Positions 6,797 through 16,654 of a DNA stretch of 64,000 nucleotides are shown here, in pieces. Made by a program: the position numbers and the translations under genes. The stretch covers positions 434,001-498,000 of the forward strand of contig CAVSWD010000008.1 of the NCBI GenBank assembly GCA_963731615.1, written 5' to 3'. The stretch comes from Gaiellasilicea sp963731615. GTDB lineage: Bacteria; Actinomycetota; Thermoleophilia; Gaiellales; Gaiellaceae. The notes beneath the pieces are model-generated. The model ran no database searches. It had not been told where the DNA came from and saw only the letters and a program-made list of their open reading frames with translations. How positions within the stretch are numbered: the first letter of the stretch is position 1; every line of letters starts with the position of its first letter.

Positions 6797-8698
6797 TTGA
6801 CGGTCACGCCGGACAAACCACAGGTGCCGCCCGGCGACGGGACCGACCGCGACGCCGCCGCGGAGCAGGAGACGCAGGTTCGGCAGCCTGCTGCCGAGCA
6901 GCAGACACCGAATCGGCAGCCGGTCGCCGCTGCGAACGGCAACGCGCCAAAGCTCGCGGAGGGGATCGAGCTGATGGGCGAGTACGAGGACTCCGGATTC
7001 AAGGAGCCTCATTACGTTGCCAAGCGCTCCGACGACCAGATTCTCCAGCTCTCCCGGATGTTGCACGTCGTCGCCGAGCAGGCCAACGGCGAGCGGGGCT
7101 ACGACGAGATCGCCAAGCTCGCCTCGGAAGAGCTCGGACGCGACGTCAGCGCCGAGAACGTCCGTTTTCTCGTCGAGAAGAAGCTGCGCCCGCTCGGTGT
7201 GCTCGCGCAGCCGGACGGTTCGAGCCCGAAGCTCAAGCGCAGCGACCCGCTGCTGGCGCTGAAGTTCCGCGCCGCAGTCGTGCCGGCCTGGCTGACGCGC
7301 ACGCTCACCTCCTTCTTCCGCCTCTTCTTCCTGCCACCGGTCGTCCTGGCTGTGATCGCGGGGCTCGTCGCCGTCGACGTCTGGTTCTTCTTCATCCACG
7401 GCGTCGGCCAGTCGACGCGCCAGCTCGTCTACCAGCCGATCCTGCTCCTGATGGTGCTCGGCCTCGTCGTCGTCGCGACGGCGCTGCACGAGATCGGACA
7501 CGCAAGCGCACTCCGCTACGGTGGCGCCGAACCCGGTGTCATGGGCGCCGGCATCTACATCGTCTGGCCCGCCTTCTTCACCGACGTCACCGACGCCTAC
7601 CGGCTCGGCCGCGGCGGCCGTCTGCGCACCGACGTCGGCGGAATCTATTTCAACGCGCTCTTCGTGCTGCTGATCACCGGCATCTACTTCGTGACCGGAT
7701 TCGAGCCGATTCTGGTGCTGATCATCATCCAGCACATGCAGATCATCCAGCAGCTCTTGCCCTTCCTTCGCCTCGACGGCTACTACATCCTCAGCGACCT
7801 GACCGGCGTGCCGGACATGTTCAGCCGGATCAAGCCGACACTGAAGAGCATCGTGCCGGGCAAGGAGACGGAGAAGAGCGTCCAGGAGCTGAAGCCGTGG
7901 GTGCGCGTGGTCACGACCGCCTGGATCTTCTTCCTGATCCCCGTGCTGCTCTTCATCTTCGGCCTGATGATCTTCAACGCGCCGCGCATGGTCGCGACCG
8001 CGTACGACTCGTTCTGGCTGCAGATGGACAAGATCGGCGATGGCGGCGTCCTCAACGTCGTCACTGGCGTGATTCAGTCGATCGCGCTCGTGCTGCCGCT
8101 CGCCGGGTTCACCTACACGTTCTTCAAGGTGCTGCAGCGCATCGTCACCGGCGCCTGGAGCTGGTCGTCGGGCTCCCTGACGCGCCGCGGCTTCGTCGGA
8201 GTGCTGACCGCGTCCATCCTGGCCGGCGCCGTCTTCGTGCTGCTGCCCAATGGTGACTATCGGCCGCTCCAACCAGGTGAGAAGGGCACGATCCAGGGCG
8301 GCGCGAAGCAGTACTCGAGCTTCAGCACCGGCCGTCCGGCGCTGACCCCGGCACGCGAGGAAGAGCTCGACGGTGCGCCGACCGTGCGTTCGCTGCCGCC
8401 CGACGAGCGCCCCGCCTTCATCGAGGAGACGCCTGAATCGTCGACGCCCGGCACCAGCACGACGCCGACGAGTACGACCGAGGACGGCACCACTACTCCA
8501 GCAGCACGACTCCGCAGCAGCACGACGCCGGAGAGCACGACGCCGGCGAGCACGACTCCGGCCGGCACCACGCCGGCCAGCACGACTCCGGCCCCGGCCT
8601 CGACGACGACAACGCCGGCTGCGACCGAGACCACGCCGACCGCGACCGAGCCCGAGCCGGCCACGACCACCTCAACGACGACAACCACGACCCCATGA
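6797..8698 (+). CDS. Membrane M50-type peptide zinc metallopeptidase with PqqD-like N-terminal domain
   Basis: This 633-residue protein starts at TTG 6797 after GAGGGAGAG. Residues 70-142 match a PqqD-like winged domain (RSDDQILQLSRMLHVVAEQA), which in peptide-modification systems binds the precursor leader. Several membrane segments follow, with the zinc site HEIGH at 231-235 and the third-ligand motif LDGYY at 326-330, as in YydH-like M50 peptide metalloproteases. The last 140 residues carry an external-looking tail very rich in Thr, Pro and Ser. Its place directly after four peptides sharing one leader suggests it binds and cleaves them at the membrane. The stop overlaps the next ATG (ATGA at 8695-8698). 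Confidence 0.8.
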   Translation: MTVTPDKPQVPPGDGTDRDAAAEQETQVRQPAAEQQTPNRQPVAAANGNAPKLAEGIELMGEYEDSGFKEPHYVAKRSDDQILQLSRMLHVVAEQANGERGYDEIAKLASEELGRDVSAENVRFLVEKKLRPLGVLAQPDGSSPKLKRSDPLLALKFRAAVVPAWLTRTLTSFFRLFFLPPVVLAVIAGLVAVDVWFFFIHGVGQSTRQLVYQPILLLMVLGLVVVATALHEIGHASALRYGGAEPGVMGAGIYIVWPAFFTDVTDAYRLGRGGRLRTDVGGIYFNALFVLLITGIYFVTGFEPILVLIIIQHMQIIQQLLPFLRLDGYYILSDLTGVPDMFSRIKPTLKSIVPGKETEKSVQELKPWVRVVTTAWIFFLIPVLLFIFGLMIFNAPRMVATAYDSFWLQMDKIGDGGVLNVVTGVIQSIALVLPLAGFTYTFFKVLQRIVTGAWSWSSGSLTRRGFVGVLTASILAGAVFVLLPNGDYRPLQPGEKGTIQGGAKQYSSFSTGRPALTPAREEELDGAPTVRSLPPDERPAFIEETPESSTPGTSTTPTSTTEDGTTTPAARLRSSTTPESTTPASTTPAGTTPASTTPAPASTTTTPAATETTPTATEPEPATTTSTTTTTTP

Positions 8699-8709
8699 AC
8701 AGGAGCCCC

Positions 8710-9530
<821 letters not shown>

Positions 9531-9534
<4 letters not shown>

Positions 9535-10316
9535 GCCGGGCCGCGCTCCCGGCCATCCTGTCGGTGCTCCTCGTTGCCGCCGGTTGCGGCGGCTCGGGCG
9601 GCTCCGGCGGCTCTGCCGCTCCGGCGCTCGACGAGACGGCGTCGAAGCTCGCTTCGATCGAGAGCGGCGAGCTGACGATGTCCGTGCAGATCACGCCGAA
9701 GGACGGCGAGCGGTTCGGCTACGAGATCAAGGGGCCGATCAAGCTCGCCGCCCAAGGCGAGTCGCCGCTCGCGGACGTCGAGTACACGCAGCGTGCCAAC
9801 GGACAGGAGGAGACGGTTCGGCTTGTCCTGACCGAGGACGGCGGTTGGGTCGAGCGCAAGGGCGCCCGAACCGACCTGACGCAGGCTCAGCTCGATCAGC
9901 TGCGTGCGTCCGGCTCGCTCCTCGGCCAAGGGGGGCTCGAGAGCCTGAGCTTCGAGGACTGGGTCGCCGATCCCAAGCTCTCCGACGGCCCGGACGGTAC
10001 GGACAAGGTCACGGGTGAGCTCGACGTCATCGCGGCGATGAACGGGCTCGCCGGCCTCTCGGGGCTCCTCAGCACCGGCACGACGAAGGTCGACGAGTCG
10101 CGGCAGGCTCAGGTCGAGGAGTCGGTCAAGGACTCGAGCTTCGAGCTCCTGACCGGGAAGGACGACCGCCTGCTGCGCAAGCTGGCGGTGATGTTCGAGT
10201 TCGATTCAGACGTGCCGGAGGAGCTTCGCGACGTCCTGGGCAAGGACGCGGTCGGAGCGACCTTCGAGTTCGACCTCGGGCTCGACGACGTCAACGAGCC
10301 CGTCGAGATCGGCTGA
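9531..10316 (+). CDS. Lipoprotein of unknown function
   Basis: TTG 9531 overlaps the previous stop (TTGA), so it is translationally coupled to the exported CxxC protein. The 261 residues begin with a lipoprotein signal SVLLVAAGC, lipidated at the Cys of GCGGSGG. The mature part (SIESGELTMSVQITPKDGER, later ADVEYTQRANGQ) is beta-rich and resembles LppX/LprG-like or LolA-like lipoproteins in feel, but I cannot place it in a family with certainty. It is the last gene of the plus-strand peptide cluster; a gene on the opposite strand ends 27 bp later. Confidence 0.7.
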
Positions 10317-10342
10317 GAGCCGACCGCGACGGGCAGTAGCCT

Positions 10343-11641
10343 CTACGTCGCGTCCTCGTCGATCAGCGCCGAGGTTCCCTTCGCGAGGTCGGCCGCGATC
10401 TCCGTGAAGATCGTCTTCAGCTCCCCCGGATTCGGCTGGTTGTAGAAGCATCGACCACCGATGCCTCCGGAGCACCCAGTCGCCGTTGCGATGTTCTGGA
10501 GCGCCTGGTAGGCGGTGATCGCCGGTGCCTCCGGGTTGCCGGGGGAGCCGTTGGCCGCGGTCGTCTGGCAGACGTTCGCGCCGCCGCCCAAGGCGTCCAG
10601 GTCGTAGCCGATCGAGTAGATCAGCGTGCCGCTGCCCTTGATCGTCGCGGCCGAGTTCACGCCCTGCTGGCAGGGAGACTTCCGATACGGGCTCGTCAGC
10701 GGCAGATCGGAGGGGCCGATGTTCGCCGCGCCGTCGGAGAGGAAGACGATGACGTTCTTCACGCCTGCGCGCCCGTTCGTGTTGAGCTCCTTCTGCGCCT
10801 CCTCGAGTGCGTTCGCATACGCCGTGAAACCGTTCCCCTTGACACAGTCGATCGTGGAGACGAGTGCCGAGCTGGGGTCAAGCGCGCCGACGGCGGTGGC
10901 GTAGTCATCGTTGAGCGAGACGATCTTGTAGGGCGAGTTGGTCTTGTACGCAGTCCACGCGGCAGGGGTGGTGCCGTGGTGCACCGGCGCGGTGCAGGCG
11001 TTGCCGCCGGTCGGTACAGGCGGCAGCACGGCGAGGCCCACCCACTGCTTCGTGGGATCAAGCAGGCTGAGAAACGCCTTCATTCCCGCCTGCGCGTTCT
11101 TCAGGTCGGTGCAGTTGGGGTCGTTGCTGCCGTCGGACTTGAGGCACATCGAGCCCGTGCGGTCCAGCACCATCATGATGTCGAGCGGCTGGGTGCCGCA
11201 GGGCGAGCACGCCGTCGAGCGCGCTGTGATCTTGAAGTTGTCGATCCCCAGGAGGCCGGCGAAGAAGGTCTTCGTCGGCGCCTTCTCCATCACGACCACG
11301 GCGTTGACCGGGTCGCAGCCGGGCACGGACGTCAGGCACTTCGTCGTCACCGTCGTGACGACGTCGTCGATGTCGTTGCGCTTGTTCTTCGCTCCGTCCG
11401 CCGCGCTGTACTGGCGCGCGGTGGCTTCGGCGTTCGACGGGTTCGGCAACTCCTGGGCGCCGGCGAGGGCGGCCGCATCCGCGGACGCCTGCAGCGAGCG
11501 GTGGGCGTAGTAGGCGTAGCCGACGTCGATCACGAGCGCCGCCATGCCGAGCAGGACGACGAGCAGCAGCACGATGAGCACGATCACCTGGCCGCGCTCT
11601 CCGTCCTGCCGATGCTTCGGTGCGAACCTGTGCGTGACCAC
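10343..11641 (-). CDS. TadG-like membrane-anchored vWA protein
   Basis: GTG 11641 was chosen because GGGAGG lies eight bases upstream; the frame stays open to 11809. The 432-residue protein has one N-terminal membrane segment (VLIVLLLVVLLGMAALVIDV, residues 20-39) followed by GYAYYAHRSLQASADAAALA, the signature of TadE/TadG-like pilus proteins with a Tad_N domain. A von Willebrand A domain follows with MIDAS residues D160, T162, S164 in VLDRTGSM. Such proteins are thought to act in Flp pilus assembly or adhesion. It is 3.6 kb away from the Tad operon at 15-24 kb, separated by yebC and the pdx genes. Confidence 0.8.
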   Translation of the reverse strand: MVTHRFAPKHRQDGERGQVIVLIVLLLVVLLGMAALVIDVGYAYYAHRSLQASADAAALAGAQELPNPSNAEATARQYSAADGAKNKRNDIDDVVTTVTTKCLTSVPGCDPVNAVVVMEKAPTKTFFAGLLGIDNFKITARSTACSPCGTQPLDIMMVLDRTGSMCLKSDGSNDPNCTDLKNAQAGMKAFLSLLDPTKQWVGLAVLPPVPTGGNACTAPVHHGTTPAAWTAYKTNSPYKIVSLNDDYATAVGALDPSSALVSTIDCVKGNGFTAYANALEEAQKELNTNGRAGVKNVIVFLSDGAANIGPSDLPLTSPYRKSPCQQGVNSAATIKGSGTLIYSIGYDLDALGGGANVCQTTAANGSPGNPEAPAITAYQALQNIATATGCSGGIGGRCFYNQPNPGELKTIFTEIAADLAKGTSALIDEDAT

Positions 11642-11753
11642 GTCCAGAACCTCCCCAGAGAAGGCGTGTCCGCAGTACGCCCAGATGTGTTCGGCTGCCT
11701 GGTACAGGCATCGGCGGCAGGCCGAAGACCCTGGCGCCCCGAACGAGTGATCT

Positions 11754-12509
11754 TCAGGCGGAGACGGTCTCCAGGATCTGCTCGGGAATGTCGAAATTCG
11801 CCGCGACATCCTGGACGTCGTCGTTGTCCTCGAGCGCCTCGATCAGCCGGATCAGCTTCTTCGCCGCTGCTTCCTCGGCCACCTCGACCGTGGTCTTCGG
11901 GATCATGGTCAGCTCGGCCGACTGCACCGCGATCCCGGCCGCCTCGATCGCCTCGCGCACGGCAGCGAGAGCCTCGGGCGCCGAAGAAACCTCGAAGACG
12001 GAGCCGTCGCGCTCGACGTCGTCGGCACCGCCGTCGGCCGCCGCCAGCGTCAGCTCGTCCTCGTCGACACCGCCGGCGTCGACCAGCACGATCCCTCGGC
12101 GCTCGAAGAGCCAGGCCACGGCGCCGGTCGTGCCGAGGTTGCCGCCGTGCTTGGCGAACGTGTGCCGGACGTCGGAGGCGGTGCGGTTGCGATTGTCGGT
12201 CAGCGCCTCGACGAGCACGGCGACGCCGTCGGGGCCGTAGCCTTCGTAGACGATCGTCTCGTAGGCGGCAGCGTCCGCATCGGTGCCGGCGCCGCGGGCG
12301 ATCGCGCGCTCGATCGTGTCCTTGGGCATCGAGTAGGACTTCGCCTTCTCGATCGCGTTCTGGAGCGAGAGGTTGTCGGCCGGATCGGCCCCGCCCTCCT
12401 TGGCGGCGACGATGATCGCCTTCGAGAGCTTCGTGAAGAGCTTGCCCCGCTTGGCGTCGGCGGCGCCTTTCTTGTGCTTGATCGTCGACCACTTGCTATG
12501 CCCGGACAT
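11754..12509 (-). CDS. yebC: YebC/PmpR family regulatory protein
   Basis: The 251-residue protein starts MSGHSKWSTIKHKKGAADAK, the invariant beginning of the YebC/TACO1 family, and contains YEGYGPDGVAVLVE and GNLGTTGAVAWLF. Family members bind DNA as regulators and, in recent work, help ribosomes translate difficult proline-containing stretches. It lies immediately after pdxT with GAGAGGAG as ribosome binding site inside the pdxT end. It normally stands before ruvC in actinobacteria; here the order is broken. Confidence 0.95.
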   Translation of the reverse strand: MSGHSKWSTIKHKKGAADAKRGKLFTKLSKAIIVAAKEGGADPADNLSLQNAIEKAKSYSMPKDTIERAIARGAGTDADAAAYETIVYEGYGPDGVAVLVEALTDNRNRTASDVRHTFAKHGGNLGTTGAVAWLFERRGIVLVDAGGVDEDELTLAAADGGADDVERDGSVFEVSSAPEALAAVREAIEAAGIAVQSAELTMIPKTTVEVAEEAAAKKLIRLIEALEDNDDVQDVAANFDIPEQILETVSA

Positions 12510-13051
12510 CGGTGCTCCTCTCGGACCAGCTCGAGAAACCGCTCGTGCACGCGCGTGTCGCCCGTCAGCTCCGGATGGAACGAGGCGACGAGGAAGCGGC
12601 CCTGCCGCAGCAGCACCGGCTCGCCGTCGTGGCTCGCGAGCACCTCGACGTCGGGCCCGGCCTCCGTCACGCGCGGTGCGCGAATGAAGACGCCGCGCAG
12701 CGGCTCGCCGCCGTCGTCGAGATCGAGGTCGGCCTCGAAGCTCGCGACCTGGCGCCCGTAGCCGTTGCGCTCGACCTCGACGTCGACGAGCCGAGGTGCG
12801 CGCGGTCGAGCAGGATCATTCCCGCGCAGGTGCCGAAGATCGGGGCGCGGAAGCAGCGGATCGCCTCCTCGAGCCCGTAGAGCCGGATCAGCCGCATGAT
12901 CGCGGTCGACTCGCCGCCCGGGATCACGAGCCCGTCGAGCCCGTCCAGCTGCTCCGGCAGCCGTACCTCGACCACGTGGGCGCCGAGCGAGCGCAGCATC
13001 GACACGTGCTCGCGGAAGTTGCCCTTGGACTGCGAGGACGCCGATCTTCAT
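12496..13051 (-). pseudogene. pdxT: Pyridoxal 5'-phosphate synthase glutaminase subunit PdxT, frame broken
   Basis: PdxT supplies ammonia from glutamine to PdxS. From ATG 13051 the protein begins MKIGVLAVQG, then one extra base near 13030 (GGG run) shifts the frame. The middle segment reads SMLRSLGAHVVEVRLPEQ, the oxyanion motif PGGEST and the nucleophile region FGTCAGMILLDRAHLG. Near 12793 a missing base shifts back to VDVEVERNGYGRQVASFEAD, and ASFHPEL gives the catalytic His and Glu. No in-frame stop follows; a further missing base near 12515 would give a stop at 12496-12498, overlapping yebC by 14 nt. All functional residues survive, so sequencing indels are more likely than decay. Confidence 0.75.
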
Positions 13052-13054
13052 CAG

Positions 13055-14060
13055 GCGAAGTGTAGGTTCGGGCAGGTGGTGTCGGAGCGACCGGCGGCGG
13101 GTCGGCACCCGTTCCCGCGACCTCGCCGCGACGGACGAAGACCCCGAGGCCGGTCGAGGATCGGCCGACGAGGATGTACAGGAAGGCGATCTGCCAGGCT
13201 CGGACGATCCCGTCGCCGAAGGGAATCGAAGCGGCGAACCCTGCCAGTCTCGCCGATCAGGGCGAACGTCGCCGTCGCGACGAGGCCCACTGCGCCCAGC
13301 ACGGCGCAGCCGAGCGTCGCGCACGAACGCCAGCCACCACATAGCCGAGCGCGACTGAGGCCGATCAACGACCAGACCCAGTCGCCTTCGTCGAGCAGGG
13401 AGAACGAGCCCACCGACGCTCGCGAGCGCCACCGACGACGTGAAGCCAGAAGGCGTACGCATCCGAGCCTGCGCGATCGAGTTCGGCCACTCCCGCGACG
13501 AGCACCGCAGCAGCGCACGCGCGGCCGAAGAACGTGACCTCGCCGGCGTCGTCCCACGCTGCGAGCCGAGCTGAAGGTCGGCGACGCCGAACCAGAGCGT
13601 CCGAGCGATGATCGGCACGGCAGAGGGCGGATCGGAACCTTCGAATGGCCGCGAGGCTGCGGCGAGTCAGCGCTGCTTCGAGACGAGATGCGCCGACTCA
13701 TCGTCCTCGCGCGACGGTCCAGCGCGCCGATCCCGTCCAGGATGCCGCCGACGTCGACTCGATCGGCGAAGAAGTCGGAAGACAACCACGGTGACCGCGA
13801 GGCGGCCTGCGGCGACATCCGTGGGCTCGTCGCGAGGGCTTCGGCGGCTACGACGACCAGCGCGCACGGCGACAAGCGCGCACCCGCGAGCGCGCTCACC
13901 GGAGCCGTCGAGCCCGTCGTCGGCGAACATCGCGATCGCGCGAGCGACGCGAAGAGCATGACGCACCCGCCCAGATAGAGCCAGAAGCGCTCGAGCTCGA
14001 CCAGGCGGCCGCAGCCGGATCGGTCGGGAGCAGGCGTTCGACGGCCACGTCATTCGCACA
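13055..14060 (-). pseudogene. Remnant or badly sequenced membrane protein gene between pdxS and pdxT
   Basis: No single frame is credible, but protein-like pieces appear in successive frames of the minus strand, in order: LVELERFWLYLGGCVMLFAS near 14000, LSPCALVVVAAEALATS near 13870, AGEVTFFGRACAAAVLVAGV near 13530, EGDWVWSLIGL near 13385, VLGAVGLVATATFALIGET near 13270 and IVRAWQIAFLYILVGRSS near 13190. These look like transmembrane helices of one or two multipass proteins. At least six single-base breaks are needed in about 1 kb, denser than anywhere else in the window. It could be a true pseudogene or a low-quality stretch. Boundaries are approximate and the family is unknown. Confidence 0.45.
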
Positions 14061-14085
14061 GCGTGACGCGGCCTCCGGACGGAGC

Positions 14086-14970
14086 TCACCAGCCGCGGGT
14101 TTCGAGCAACTGCTCGGGTGCGAGCTCGGCGGCGGAGATGCCGACCATCGGCTCGCCCAGGCCCGCGGAGACACGGGCGAGGATGTCCGCATCGCGGAAA
14201 TGTGTGGTGGCCTCGACGATCGCCTTCGCGCGCAGCGCCGGGTCGCCGGACTTGAAGATCCCGGAGCCGACGAAGACGCCGTCGGCGCCGAGCTGCATGC
14301 AGAGCGCCGCGTCGGCCGGGGTCGCGATCCCACCGGCGGTGAAGGTGACGACCGGCAGCCGCCCGTTCTCGGCCACCCAGCGGACGAGCTCGTACGGGGC
14401 GCGCAGCTCCTTGGCCTCGGCGTGGAGCTCGTCGCCGCGCAGCGCTCCCAGACGTCGGATCCCGCCGTAGACCGCCCGCATGTGCGTGACCGCATTGACG
14501 ACGTCGCCGGTCCCGGCCTCGCCCTTCGTCCGGATCATCGCGGCACCCTCGGAGATCCGCCGCAGCGCCTCGCCGAGATTCGTCGCGCCGCAGACGAACG
14601 GGATCTCGAACGCCCACTTGTCGACGTGGTGCGCGATGTCGGCGGGCGTCAGGACCTCGGACTCGTCGATGTAGTCGATCTCGAGCGCCTGCAGGATCTG
14701 CGCCTCGACGAAGTGCCCGATCCGGCACTTCGCCATCACGGGGATGGTGACCGCCTCCTGGATCTCGGTGATCATCGCCGGATCCGACATCCGTGCCACC
14801 CCACCATCGCGGCGGATATCGGCCGGCACGCGCTCGAGGGCCATGACGGCGACAGCACCTGAATCCTCGGCGATTTTCGCCTGCTCAGCGTTGACGACGT
14901 CCATGATCACGCCGCCTTTGAGCATCTCCGCCAGGCCGCTCTTGACGCGCATTGTGCCGGTCTCGGTCAT
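14086..14970 (-). CDS. pdxS: Pyridoxal 5'-phosphate synthase subunit PdxS
   Basis: PdxS makes pyridoxal phosphate from ribose 5-phosphate, glyceraldehyde 3-phosphate and ammonia delivered by PdxT. The 294-residue protein is complete and highly conserved: KGGVIMDVVN contains Asp24, MAKCRIGH contains the active-site Lys81, and MIRTKGEAGTGD contains Lys149. The C-terminus (ELAPEQLLETRGW) also fits the family. It is the first gene of the minus-strand pdxS-(membrane remnant)-pdxT-yebC set. The intact state of PdxS argues that its partner PdxT is functional in the cell. Confidence 0.97.
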   Translation of the reverse strand: MTETGTMRVKSGLAEMLKGGVIMDVVNAEQAKIAEDSGAVAVMALERVPADIRRDGGVARMSDPAMITEIQEAVTIPVMAKCRIGHFVEAQILQALEIDYIDESEVLTPADIAHHVDKWAFEIPFVCGATNLGEALRRISEGAAMIRTKGEAGTGDVVNAVTHMRAVYGGIRRLGALRGDELHAEAKELRAPYELVRWVAENGRLPVVTFTAGGIATPADAALCMQLGADGVFVGSGIFKSGDPALRAKAIVEATTHFRDADILARVSAGLGEPMVGISAAELAPEQLLETRGW

Positions 14971-15111
14971 ACGAATCAGTCTAGCGCCCTCGCATCCGGC
15001 GCCGGAATGTGCGATTAGTACTACTACCGAACGCGACTCCTCTCCCCCTCCAGGCGGACCGCCCGCCTCGGCGGATGGCGTCGTCTGGCCCAGAAAGGAG
15101 CGTTCGGGAGA

Positions 15112-15138
15112 GGGGTCTGCTCCATGCGAGCAGGCCCC
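15112..15138. terminator. Hairpin downstream of the Tad operon
   Basis: GGGGTCTGCTC at 15112-15122 pairs with GAGCAGGCCCC at 15128-15138 with one wobble pair and a 5-base loop. It lies about 75 bp after the coiled-coil gene stop on the minus strand. There is no T-run, so it would be an atypical or Rho-assisted terminator. Confidence 0.4.
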
Positions 15139-15152
15139 TCGACCTTTGCCGG

Positions 15153-15168
15153 GACGGGTATACCCGTC
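15153..15168. promoter_or_regulatory. 16-bp perfect palindrome
   Basis: GACGGGTATACCCGTC is self-complementary over 16 bp with the AT-rich centre TATA, the form expected for a dimeric repressor operator. It lies between the 3' end of the pilus operon and pdxS, about 185 bp upstream of the pdxS start. Confidence 0.35.
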
Positions 15169-15214
15169 GCCGATCTCTTCCTAGACCTTTGCGGGGGTGG
15201 CGGCGGGGAGGCGT

Positions 15215-16654
15215 TCAGCCGACCGATTGGCCGAGCTGCTTCTCCCACCAGTCCGACTCGCGCTGCTCCATCTGCACCTGCAGCTGGCCCACGTACTGGG
15301 CAAGATCGCTCTCGCGCTTGCCGAGCCGGAGCTCGAGCTCGCCGACCGTCCGCTCGCGCTGCTCGAGCTTGATCTCGCGCAGCTCGGAGTCCGCCTCGAG
15401 GCGGGCCCAGCGTTCCTCGATCTCGGCCTCGCGGTCGTCCAGCTCCCGCATCCGGTCGGAGATCGACTCCTCCGTCGACCCCAGGCGCTTCTCACGCCGC
15501 TCGACCCGGGCGCGCTGCGACTCGACCAGCGTCTCGGAGCTCGTGACCTCTGCCTCGCGCGCGGCAAGCTCTCGCCGGAGGTCGTCGAGCCTCCGGGCCT
15601 CGTCCTCGAGGAATGCGGCGGTCTGCTCGTCGGCCTCGTCGCGGCGGAGCTGCGACTCGCGGCGGTTCAGCTCGGCTTCGCGGGCGACGAGCTCGCTCTC
15701 CTTCGCGGAGACGTCGGCACGCTTGGCGCTCATCGCAGCGACGACCTCGCCGGTTCCGCTGCGCTCCTCCGCGAGCCGCTCGAGGTCCGCGGCGAGCCGG
15801 TCCGTCTTGGCCTTCAGCTCGGCGTCGCGCGCCTGGAGGTGCTCCTCGCGTGCGGTGACGGTGGCGCGCGCCTTGATCAGCTCGCGCTCGCGCTCGGCCA
15901 CCTCACGGTCCTTCTCCGAGAGCTCCGACTCCTGCTCGCGCAGCGTCGATTCGCGGGTCGCCAGGACCGACTCCCGCGCCTCGACGCGGGCCGCAGCCTC
16001 GGCGGCGCCGGCGTCGACCTCGGCGAGTGCGCGCTCGAGTGCGCGCTCGCGCTGGGCGAGCGCCGCCTCCTGCTTGGCGAGCTCGGTCGTCGCGCTCGTG
16101 CGCTCCCGGTCGGCGTTCGTCAGCTCCCGGAGCTTGTTCGAGATCTGCTTCTCGCGCTCGGTCGTGCGCGTCTCCTGGGCGGCAAGCTCGGCCTTGAGCT
16201 CGGCGAGCCGCTGCTGCTCTGCGGCGGCCGCTTCGGCGCGCTGCTGCAGCTCCCGCTGGTGCTCCTCGAGCTCGTCCTGCTGCGCCGCCAGCCGTGCGGC
16301 GCGCTGGTCGATCTCGCTCGAGCGAAGGGAGAGGCTCTGCGCATCGGCCAGGTCTCGCTCCGACGTCTCCTGCCGCGCCGCCAGCTCGTCGCGGAGATCC
16401 GCGAGCTGGTCGCGGAACTCACGCTCGCGGCCGAGCGCCTCGGCCAGCTCGGCCCGCAACGCGTCTACCTCGCCGGTGTCCTCGACGTACGGCCGGATCT
16501 CGACCACCTGTGCCGCCGGCGGGCGCTCCTCGGGCGGCGCCTGCGGCGGCGCCTCGGACTGGCCGGCCTGCGCGTCGTCCTCGTCGCGGCGCCGCTCCAG
16601 CTTGCCGCGGAGGCCGGTGCCGAACCCGCGCTCGGTGTCGTGACTGCCTGACAT
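15215..16654 (-). CDS. Long coiled-coil protein at the end of the Tad operon
   Basis: The 479-residue protein starts at ATG 16654, overlapping the TadC stop by one base (TGATG). Residues 1-25 contain ERGFGTGLRGKLERRR, residues 25-65 are Pro/Glu-rich, and nearly all the rest (about 70-470) is a continuous heptad-like coiled coil rich in Glu, Ala, Arg and Leu, for example EQESELSEKDREVAERE. No signal peptide or membrane segment is present, so a cytoplasmic rod is likely. It may be a scaffold or polarity factor for the pilus. The GFGTGLR motif recurs at the end of the MshEN-type protein at 41929-42212. No characterised homologue recognised. Confidence 0.75.
   Translation of the reverse strand: MSGSHDTERGFGTGLRGKLERRRDEDDAQAGQSEAPPQAPPEERPPAAQVVEIRPYVEDTGEVDALRAELAEALGREREFRDQLADLRDELAARQETSERDLADAQSLSLRSSEIDQRAARLAAQQDELEEHQRELQQRAEAAAAEQQRLAELKAELAAQETRTTEREKQISNKLRELTNADRERTSATTELAKQEAALAQRERALERALAEVDAGAAEAAARVEARESVLATRESTLREQESELSEKDREVAERERELIKARATVTAREEHLQARDAELKAKTDRLAADLERLAEERSGTGEVVAAMSAKRADVSAKESELVAREAELNRRESQLRRDEADEQTAAFLEDEARRLDDLRRELAAREAEVTSSETLVESQRARVERREKRLGSTEESISDRMRELDDREAEIEERWARLEADSELREIKLEQRERTVGELELRLGKRESDLAQYVGQLQVQMEQRESDWWEKQLGQSVG

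Larger units (their letters stand above)
14971..15214. other. Intergenic region between pdxS and the Tad operon end
   Basis: No protein gene is seen here. It must hold the pdxS promoter on the minus strand and the 3' end of the pilus operon. Two dyads are visible: a near-perfect 11-bp stem at 15112-15138 and a perfect 16-bp palindrome at 15153-15168, listed separately. Confidence 0.5.

Noticed and set aside
8440..8690. Tandem ACG/CCG-rich repeat as a noncoding repeat
   Set aside because: It is the in-frame Thr/Pro/Ser tail of the metallopeptidase.
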